From Paenibacillus tundrae (lineage in GTDB: Bacteria > Bacillota > Bacilli > Paenibacillales > Paenibacillaceae): a stretch of 64,000 bases of DNA. The notes under the pieces are model-generated. The model saw only the letters and a list, made by a program, of their open reading frames with translations, made no database searches and had not been told where the DNA came from. Positions within the stretch are counted from its first letter, which is position 1, and every line of letters begins with the position of its first letter. Positions 26,819-33,394 of the stretch are shown here, in pieces. The stretch is from NCBI RefSeq assembly GCF_036884255.1, contig NZ_CP145605.1:1798001-1862000 (forward strand). Reading direction: 5' to 3'. The position numbers were made by a program, and so were the translations under genes.

Positions 26819-26864
26819 ATGAGCCATTGTGTAATCGTTTAAGGTCAACAGGGGGTATTCCATC

Positions 26865-27302
26865 ATGGTAACCGTAAGAGCTATTGAACTTCAAGATCTG
26901 CCAGCATTAAGTCAGCTATACAATGAATTGATGGAGACACCAACGAATGAGGTTCAGATGCAGAAGATGTTTCGATACATTCAACAGAATGGACACTACT
27001 ATATCCTCGGAGCATTCTATGAGGGCAAGCTGGTCGGCTCTGTGATGGGTATTGAGTGTATGGATCTGGTAGGTCAGTGCAAACCTTTTATGGTGGTGGA
27101 GAATGTGATTGTATCTGAGCGGGTGCGTAGACAGGGAATTGGCCAAAAGCTTATGCTACAGATCGAACGAATCGCTAGAGATCTCGCATGTGGTTATATG
27201 ATTCTGGTATCTGGCGATCAGCGGAAGGAAGCTCATCAGTTTTATGAGAAGCTAGGGTTTAAGGATGAGAAGGTTCAGGGGTACAGGAAGCAATTTAGCT
27301 GA
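26865..27302 (+). CDS. GNAT family N-acetyltransferase
   Basis: A 145-residue GNAT protein. Motif A is VSERVRRQGIGQKLMLQIE, preceded by MVVENVIV and followed by AHQFYEKLGF. Substrate unknown. GGGGG lies 9 nt before the ATG. It forms a tandem pair with the preceding GNAT gene, and the two sequences are diverged enough that recent duplication is not obvious. Confidence 0.9.
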   Translation: MVTVRAIELQDLPALSQLYNELMETPTNEVQMQKMFRYIQQNGHYYILGAFYEGKLVGSVMGIECMDLVGQCKPFMVVENVIVSERVRRQGIGQKLMLQIERIARDLACGYMILVSGDQRKEAHQFYEKLGFKDEKVQGYRKQFS

Positions 27303-27376
27303 TCTCGTCTGAGGCTGTTACATATTCACATGGATTCCAATGGAGCATGCTCACCCAAGTGAAATTTTGTTAGAAA

Positions 27377-27399
27377 AGAGAGCCGCAGGCTCTCTTTTT
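27377..27399 (+). terminator. Intrinsic terminator
   Basis: AGAGAGCC and GGCTCTCT pair perfectly around GCA, followed by TTTT. It ends the GNAT pair. Confidence 0.9.
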
Positions 27400-27469
27400 C
27401 TGATGCTCTTCTATTGACCTTCCACTGGATATCATTATTAAAACCTGTCTGATGTTGATAAGTCACATC

Positions 27470-27605
27470 TTAGTCTTCATCCCAGAACAGATCGTTTAAC
27501 GTCCTAGAGAGCGCTTTGCAGATGGAGATAGATCCTACAAAATAAAATTCCCCCTGCCGATAATCTACAAATGTTGGTAAAATATACAGAGCTATTGCTG
27601 TTTAA
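27470..27605 (-). pseudogene. C-terminal remnant of a small helix-turn-helix (XRE-type) regulator
   Basis: On the - strand, a frame of about 45 codons without any ATG, GTG or TTG start ends at 27470. It reads PTFVDYRQGEFYFVGSI, then SICKALSRTLNDLFWDED. The last part has the look of the C-terminal end of small Cro/CI-type regulators (KAL...LNDLF). The upstream end stops at an in-frame TAA, so the N-terminal DNA-binding part is missing. It fills most of the 336-bp gap between the GNAT pair and rtcB. Confidence 0.5.
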
Positions 27606-27637
27606 TGTCTCATGAGTATAAGGAGGTTTTATACATT

Positions 27638-28858
27638 ATGCGTGTGATTGATAACATTAAAGTTTGGGGGGAACCGCTGGAGAATGCAGTGAGTCAGGCT
27701 GTGACTTGCTCGCAGTATGGAGATGTGCTTGGTGTGGCATTAATGGCAGATCATCATAAAGGATATTCTCAACCCATTGGTGGTGTGGTCGCCTACCGTA
27801 ATATGATTAGTCCTTCAGGTGTGGGATACGATATTGCCTGTGGTAACAAGGCGGTACGTACGAATCTAATGTGGGATGATATTTCTCACGGGATTGCGAA
27901 GATGATGGATGAGATTAATCGGGTCGTTTCATTTGGGGTGGGACGGAACAATCCAACACCGATTGACCACGAATTGTTTGATGATACGAGCTGGGAGCTA
28001 TTTGACACCATCGAGCCCAAGCTAGAGCAGAAGTTAAAGACGCTGGCACGCAACCAACTCGGAACCGTGGGCAGTGGTAATCATTTTGTTGATATTTTCG
28101 TAGAAGAAGCTACGGGCAAGGTGTGGATTGCCAATCACTTCGGAAGTCGTGGATTCGGTCATAAAGTAGCGAGTGGCTTCCTCAACTTGGCAGCAGGGCG
28201 TGAGTTCAGTGGGAAGGCGCCTGGTGAGTCGATGGATCAACCCCCTACACTGTTTGATCTAGGTAGCGAAATGGGTGATATGTACTGGAAGGCGATGACC
28301 CTTGCGGGTAGATATGCATATGCAGGACGTGACTACGTCATCGAACAGGTGCTGGATATCCTCGGAGCTCGCAGCGAATACGCTGTCCACAACCACCATA
28401 ACTTTGCATGGAAAGAAGAGCATTTTGGCGAAGAAACTGTTGTAGTAAGAAAAGGTGCAACACCGTTATCCCCAGGACAGCTTGGTTTTGTTGGGGGCAG
28501 CATGGGAGATATTTCGGTCATTGTCGAAGGGATTCACAGTGATGAAAATACGAAATCTTTCCGCAGCACTGTCCACGGAGCGGGACGTATTATGAGCCGT
28601 ACACAGGCTGCTGGCAAAATGAATTACAAGCTTCGCACACGTATGGGTGGAGAGATTAGTGAAGAACAGATGCAACAAGCCATCCGTGCGTATGGCGTAG
28701 AACTGCGTGGTGCAGGAACAGATGAAAGTCCGTTTGTGTATAAGAAGCTGCAGGATGTACTCCATGCCCATGCAAGTACCTTGAAAGTGAATCATATTCT
28801 GCGTCCTGTTGGCGTGGCCATGGCCGGGGGCAATGAGTTTGATCCGTACAAGGATTAA
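27638..28858 (+). CDS. rtcB: RNA-splicing ligase RtcB family protein
   Basis: A 406-residue RtcB-type ligase, which joins RNA ends bearing 2',3'-cyclic or 3'-phosphate to 5'-hydroxyl ends using GTP and manganese. Signatures: SPSGVGYDIACGNKA (metal-binding Asp and Cys), LGTVGSGNHFVDI, WIANHFGSRGFGH, and HGAGRIMSRTQA with the His that becomes guanylylated. The product should act in RNA repair or tRNA splicing-like reactions. AAGGAGG lies 12 nt before the ATG at 27638. The frame from 27605 has no ribosome binding site. It is followed 21 bp later by a DUF4272 gene, and no archease gene is visible. Confidence 0.93.
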   Translation: MRVIDNIKVWGEPLENAVSQAVTCSQYGDVLGVALMADHHKGYSQPIGGVVAYRNMISPSGVGYDIACGNKAVRTNLMWDDISHGIAKMMDEINRVVSFGVGRNNPTPIDHELFDDTSWELFDTIEPKLEQKLKTLARNQLGTVGSGNHFVDIFVEEATGKVWIANHFGSRGFGHKVASGFLNLAAGREFSGKAPGESMDQPPTLFDLGSEMGDMYWKAMTLAGRYAYAGRDYVIEQVLDILGARSEYAVHNHHNFAWKEEHFGEETVVVRKGATPLSPGQLGFVGGSMGDISVIVEGIHSDENTKSFRSTVHGAGRIMSRTQAAGKMNYKLRTRMGGEISEEQMQQAIRAYGVELRGAGTDESPFVYKKLQDVLHAHASTLKVNHILRPVGVAMAGGNEFDPYKD

Positions 28859-28879
28859 TGTCTAAAGAAGGTGAATCCA

Positions 28880-30058
28880 TTGAAAAATTGTGCCTTATAC
28901 AGCTCACAGTTTGACTTAGAGCAAGTTCATGAGCTTCTTCGGTCATTGTATCCCCAAGATCGGATAGAGCTGAATGAAGATAAAACACATATTACCGTAA
29001 CTCATAAGAAGTGGTTTAGCAAGAAAACCAAAGGATTCAACATCATGACGAGTCGAACGCATCCGGAACAATTTACAGCTATGATCCAAGGCATGATGAA
29101 TTTTCTTGGCCAGATTGATGCAAACCGTCCTCAACTCCAGGAGAAAGTATTAATCAAATGCTCGACCTTGAATATGGTTATTGGCATTGAGACGGATGAG
29201 GACATATCCGAGGAATTCTTCCATGAGCTGTTGCAACTTGCGGATCAGCTTGATGCACTGATCTTCTGGGGCGGTGGTTCTCTATTGAACGCTCAAGGAC
29301 AATTGTTACTTGATACGAACGGTGATTCAGAAGTTGAAGATTACACAGTAACCGCACATCCAAGCCTGCTAGATGATGCTCGACCACAGTCTGCATCTGG
29401 TATTCAGCGTAAAGAGCGCTCTGAACGTATTTTGACCAAACAGGGCATTCCGTTCAATCCTCATCTACCTGCCAGAGCTGGAGATGAACATACGAGAATC
29501 CGAACACTTGACGAAGTGGCAAAGCGAGCAGTAGCTCTATGTCTTGCGGCTCTCAAGGGGGAATGTTTGGGTGCGGGTGAGAGTGCTGAAGATACCGCCG
29601 CACTTGTCCAAGAGGTCATTGATAAGTATGATGCGGATTCATTCTTTTCGCTATCAGAGCGAAGGTTTATTCATCAGCATGGAGCGGAGCAGCAGGAGGT
29701 AATATCCTTCTCGTGGGGATATGAAGCATATTATGTTCTGCTCTGGGCTCTTGGTTACGTTCAAGAATTAGGGGCTCCAACACAGCTATGTAACGTAGGA
29801 CAAGCGGTAGGGTACTTGCAGCAATGTGACACAATTGAAGAGTTTATATCCCAATCTACGTTCCGTAGTGCAAGTGAAATCCTAGATGAAGCAGATTTAA
29901 TCTATCGGTATAACTGGGTCTGCGTAGACAGTCGTGTGAAAGAAACTATACCGCCTGCGGGTCTGAATGGCGGAGTTGCCTACGAACGACATCGGGCATT
30001 GAATTGGTTAATCTGTTATCTGGATCAAGAGTGGGATGATGTTAGAACGGATACCTAA
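28880..30058 (+). CDS. DUF4272 domain protein
   Basis: A 392-residue cytoplasmic protein. The C-terminal half contains the DUF4272 signature RSERILTKQGIPFNPHLPA, followed by an alternating helical region including EVISFSWGYEAYYVLLWALGY and ending ERHRALNWLICY. The N-terminal 170 residues (beta strands with FWGGGSLLN) form a separate domain. Function unknown. The likely start is TTG at 28880, 6 nt after GAAGGTGA; GTG at 28871 is the alternative. Spacing of about 20 bp to rtcB suggests one transcript. The stop lies inside a 16-bp perfect palindrome. Confidence 0.82.
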   Translation: MKNCALYSSQFDLEQVHELLRSLYPQDRIELNEDKTHITVTHKKWFSKKTKGFNIMTSRTHPEQFTAMIQGMMNFLGQIDANRPQLQEKVLIKCSTLNMVIGIETDEDISEEFFHELLQLADQLDALIFWGGGSLLNAQGQLLLDTNGDSEVEDYTVTAHPSLLDDARPQSASGIQRKERSERILTKQGIPFNPHLPARAGDEHTRIRTLDEVAKRAVALCLAALKGECLGAGESAEDTAALVQEVIDKYDADSFFSLSERRFIHQHGAEQQEVISFSWGYEAYYVLLWALGYVQELGAPTQLCNVGQAVGYLQQCDTIEEFISQSTFRSASEILDEADLIYRYNWVCVDSRVKETIPPAGLNGGVAYERHRALNWLICYLDQEWDDVRTDT

Positions 30059-30069
30059 GCGCGCTTAGG
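30054..30069. repeat. Perfect 16-bp palindrome at the stop codon
   Basis: CCTAAGCGCGCTTAGG is its own reverse complement and contains the TAA stop of the DUF4272 gene. It may be an operator, part of a terminator structure or chance. Confidence 0.6.
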
Positions 30070-30093
30070 CTGATAAATTAAAGATGGAAAACG

Positions 30094-30150
30094 CAAATAC
30101 CCTCATGCTAATTCAGGAATGGCATGGGGGTATTTGTATTGCTTTTTATA
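30094..30150. terminator. Hairpin terminator between convergent genes
   Basis: CAAATACCCTCATGC and GCATGGGGGTATTTG pair nearly perfectly around a 13-nt loop, with TATTGCTTTTTATA after it. It sits between the DUF4272 gene (+) and the LacI-type gene (-). Confidence 0.65.
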
Positions 30151-30184
30151 GTGATTGTTTCAATTGGGCTACATGTAATATAGA

Positions 30185-31225
30185 TCAGCCGCTATGTCGG
30201 CCGAACTGTTCTCGAATAATAACATCTGCGAGAATAAGCTTTTTTTCTACATTACTTTCGGGATTAATAATGCGCCATAACATCTGATCCACTGCACGCG
30301 CACCAAGCAACTCCTTGTTGACGTTCACACTAGCGAGCACAGGAATGTCGTTGTATACATTATCAAAACCCGTGACAACACATTGATCAGGTACACGGAT
30401 GCCCATACCTTCTAATGTCTCAATGGTAGAGAGGGCATAGAAGTCATTGGCGCACACAAATACTTCAGGCAAATTGGACTCGTTAAACAGTGAACTGAAG
30501 GTCTTACGAAAGTCCTCAAGATCTGGGCTGCTAAGCTCGGGAATCTGGTTGAGTTCAATTCCGTGTCCCATAAGGACTGAGCTGTAGGCAAGCCAGCGTT
30601 CATAGAAGCTGTGTGCATCATGGATGTTACCTACAAACTGGAAACGTTTGAACCCCTTACGAAGCAGGTAGAGCATAATGTCACGCATCGATGCAAAATT
30701 ATCTGTGAAAATACTGTCACTATGGAAGACGGGATCTAGATGATCGACCATGACCACAGGTATGCCCAACCGTTTAATTTCAAGCAGGATCGGTGTGGAG
30801 ATGGAGCCCACCGTAATAATGCCGCGAATGGCATCTGGATTTAATAATGTGAATAATTGGTCAGCAGAAGGCTCTGTCAGTGTCAGGATATTAATCCCCT
30901 TCTGATTGAGCCGGGAGGATATCCCATTAAAGACGGGTCCCCAGTACACGGATTCCTGATTCTGATAACGGACGTTAGGAAACAAAATCAAAATCGTCCC
31001 GCTCCAACGTATGTTTTGTGGATCATTAAGATCATTACTATTGTGGACATCCCCAGATAACGCAGCGTTATCTTTGAAATATCCAAGCTTGCCGGCGGCT
31101 TTAAGGATAACATCCCGTGTCTGGTCACTAACTCCTGATTTTCCAGACAACGCGCGTGAAACCGCAAATTTCGACAAACCCGTAAAGTGTGCAATTTCCT
31201 GGATTGTTACCTTCGTCTTCATCAT
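30185..31225 (-). CDS. LacI family transcriptional regulator
   Basis: A 346-residue repressor. The N-terminal helix-turn-helix is VTIQEIAHFTGLSKFAVSRALSG (LacI hinge family, with AVSRAL in the recognition helix), followed by a hinge and a periplasmic-binding-like sugar domain (about 75-340: VYWGPVFNGISSRL, VVMVDH, CANDFYALSTIETLEGMGIRVPDQ, VTGFDN). It is transcribed divergently from the large glycan uptake cluster, which it probably controls. Two operator-like sites lie in the region between. AAGG precedes two consecutive ATG codons at 31225 and 31222. Confidence 0.92.
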   Translation of the reverse strand: MMKTKVTIQEIAHFTGLSKFAVSRALSGKSGVSDQTRDVILKAAGKLGYFKDNAALSGDVHNSNDLNDPQNIRWSGTILILFPNVRYQNQESVYWGPVFNGISSRLNQKGINILTLTEPSADQLFTLLNPDAIRGIITVGSISTPILLEIKRLGIPVVMVDHLDPVFHSDSIFTDNFASMRDIMLYLLRKGFKRFQFVGNIHDAHSFYERWLAYSSVLMGHGIELNQIPELSSPDLEDFRKTFSSLFNESNLPEVFVCANDFYALSTIETLEGMGIRVPDQCVVTGFDNVYNDIPVLASVNVNKELLGARAVDQMLWRIINPESNVEKKLILADVIIREQFGRHSG

Positions 31226-31519
31226 ACCATCCTTACACTCGTAGTTCTGCCGTATTGTCTACAACGAATTATGAAACTGATTCTAGTATACATGATTAAT
31301 TTCCTTGAATCGAATTACAGACAGACATTTCAAGAGGATAGCTCTAGGTTGGTTTAAACAGATAGTGAAATCCATAGGTGAGAGATGTTGAATGAAAATT
31401 AAGGCGAATTTTGTCTTAAAAATTATGTTTTGTTATTTTGAATAAATAACAAAAACAAAAATAAGGGTTGGTTCTGCATTCGTGTGTACTCAATGGGTGA
31501 TATGGATAATATGCTTTAA

Positions 31520-31533
31520 AATAAGCGTTTTCA
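31520..31533 (+). promoter_or_regulatory. cre- or LacI-type operator-like site 1
   Basis: AATAAGCGTTTTCA matches the CcpA/LacI-family pattern TGWAANCGNTNWCA at 12 of 14 positions, with central CG. It lies between the divergent LacI-type gene and the first binding-protein gene, 66 bp before a second such site. Confidence 0.4.
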
Positions 31534-31585
31534 TTACCTGTAATTGCATTCTAACAGAAGAAATAGAAAATGTTAACAACAAAAA

Positions 31586-31616
31586 TGTTGACGCTTACAT
31601 TATGCTATGTTAAATT
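31586..31616 (+). promoter_or_regulatory. Promoter with overlapping LacI/cre-type operator (site 2)
   Basis: TTGACG (-35, 31588-31593) and TAAATT (-10, 31611-31616) are 17 bp apart. TGTTGACGCTTACA (31586-31599) covers the -35 and resembles a LacI-family operator (TGT...ACA ends, central CG; 12 of 14 to the cre pattern). A repressor here would block the glycan uptake operon. It leaves a 5' leader of about 120 nt before the ATG at 31745. Confidence 0.5.
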
Positions 31617-31744
31617 TTGTTTGTCAAAACCAAACGAGAAAATAACAAATGGTGGTGGTCATGTATTTTCTTTAGGGCATATGGGAGGTATCGGTTTCGG
31701 TTTGTCCATGATTTGTAAACACATTTGGGGAGGTTGTTCTAATC

Positions 31745-33121
31745 ATGATTAGAAAACGGAGCTTTTTTCCTATTCTTTTATTGGTGTTCATGCTTATTGT
31801 ATCCGCTTGCAGTGGAGGCGGAACAGCGCAGAACGCCACGGAACAGGAAGGTACGGCGAATTCAGGCAATACCACAGAAACGGTAGAAGCAAGCACAGAG
31901 GCTGAAGAGCCTGCAGCTGATGTTCCGAATCTTAATGGTCGTGTCATTAAGATCGCAGCATGGTGGGATCTAAAACCAGCTGGAGAGACTGCGTCTGACA
32001 AAGCACGTCTGGACAAAATTGCTGAGGTTGAGAAAAAATACAACGTGACCATCGAATTCGTGAATGTACCGTTTGAAGAGTACATGAACAAATTCACAAC
32101 GACTGCTCTTGCTGGCGAGCCGTTTGCGGATATTGTACAGATGGAATATAAATCTGCACTCCCGGCTGTACTTAAAGGGCAGTTATTGCCAATCTCTGAG
32201 TTTACCACTAGTGAGAACAACATCAATCAGGAAGCTAACCTGATGACTAGATTCCCGTCCATTGCAGGTAATGATTACGCATTTGACTCACCGACAAGTA
32301 TTGGTCTGGGTCTTCACTATAACCGTGATTTATTCAAGAAGCTATCGCTTCCTGATCCACAGGAACTGTACAACAACGGTGAGTGGAATTGGGATAAATT
32401 CATGGAACTTGCTAAACAAGCAACCAAAGATACGGATAACGATGGCAAGATCGATGTCTATGGATATTCCGGCTGGGCAATCGATGCACTGCGTCACTTT
32501 ACGGCAGCCAATGGCGGTACAATCGTAGATGACGAAAATTCCAAAGAAGGCTTGTCTGATCCGAAAACGATTGAAGCAGCTGAATTCATCAAACGCCTGT
32601 ATAACGTGGAGAATGTGGTGAAAGTGAAAACAGGCGACAAAACGAACTGGGAAGAAAGTAACACATTCAAGGACGGAGACGTTGCTCTTTTCACTGCGGC
32701 AGAATGGCAATTAGGAGATCTGACCTTCGCTGCTGGCGTAGTACCTATTCCGAATGGTCCTCAGGGCGATAAGTCTGTAACGTATGCAAACAATGCGGCA
32801 GCAGCGAAGTTTATTCCTAAAGGGGTAGAAGATCCGAAGATTGTATACCAAATCTATGAAGAGACCTTCTACATTCCACAGATTGAAGAATACCCAGGGC
32901 AAGATTACCTGGAAAGTCTCTACTCAGACGAGAAGGACATCGCGATGATTCGTGAGCATATCGCTGGCACAGGTCGCATCTTGCTGGATGATGCCTATGC
33001 GGGTTATCCAATCGGTGATTATGTAAACGATATCATCAAAAACAATGCATCCGTTACGGCAACAGCAGAGAAGTATAAAGCACAGGCTCAAGCTGCTGTG
33101 GATAAGCTCAGTAAACAATAA
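31745..33121 (+). CDS. ABC sugar-binding lipoprotein (SBP family 1)
   Basis: A 458-residue lipoprotein. The signal peptide ends in the lipobox LIVSAC with Cys near residue 22, followed by a Gly/Ser/Thr/Glu-rich linker of about 45 residues. The binding domain follows (KIAAWWDLKP, TTTALAGEPFADIVQ, GLGLHYNRDLFKKL). The stretch DTDNDGKID has the spacing of an EF-hand-like calcium loop, as often seen in such proteins. It should deliver an oligosaccharide to one of the two permease pairs downstream. A GGGGAGG ribosome binding site precedes the ATG. The sugar is unknown. Confidence 0.93.
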   Translation: MIRKRSFFPILLLVFMLIVSACSGGGTAQNATEQEGTANSGNTTETVEASTEAEEPAADVPNLNGRVIKIAAWWDLKPAGETASDKARLDKIAEVEKKYNVTIEFVNVPFEEYMNKFTTTALAGEPFADIVQMEYKSALPAVLKGQLLPISEFTTSENNINQEANLMTRFPSIAGNDYAFDSPTSIGLGLHYNRDLFKKLSLPDPQELYNNGEWNWDKFMELAKQATKDTDNDGKIDVYGYSGWAIDALRHFTAANGGTIVDDENSKEGLSDPKTIEAAEFIKRLYNVENVVKVKTGDKTNWEESNTFKDGDVALFTAAEWQLGDLTFAAGVVPIPNGPQGDKSVTYANNAAAAKFIPKGVEDPKIVYQIYEETFYIPQIEEYPGQDYLESLYSDEKDIAMIREHIAGTGRILLDDAYAGYPIGDYVNDIIKNNASVTATAEKYKAQAQAAVDKLSKQ

Positions 33122-33394
33122 CAACAGCAATAATTAGGGTAGGTCTGAAGACTCTGAAGGAAGCAGATTTGGCCGAATTTTCGTTCCAAGCAAGGAAGTT
33201 TTCCGCAAGCGTGCTGGGGCGCGTTAAGGGAAAGTGACGCAGCAGGGGACGAAAGGGGTTAAAAGACGCACTTCAGCGAGTTTTCAGACACGTCCTAGGT
33301 TGGGGTACCTCGTATCTAAGATGCAGGAGTACCCCTCTTCCTAAATTCCAAAAAAGGAACGCTGGCATCAGCCTTGATGAGGAGGACTCGTAGG
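33122..33394 (+). other. Intergenic spacer with stem-loop inside the glycan cluster
   Basis: About 270 bp, more GC-rich than other gaps. A stem GGGGTAC/GTACCCC (33302-33335) encloses a 20-nt loop and lacks a T run. It may reduce read-through or protect the abundant binding-protein mRNA, as is common after such genes. No promoter is evident. Confidence 0.5.
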
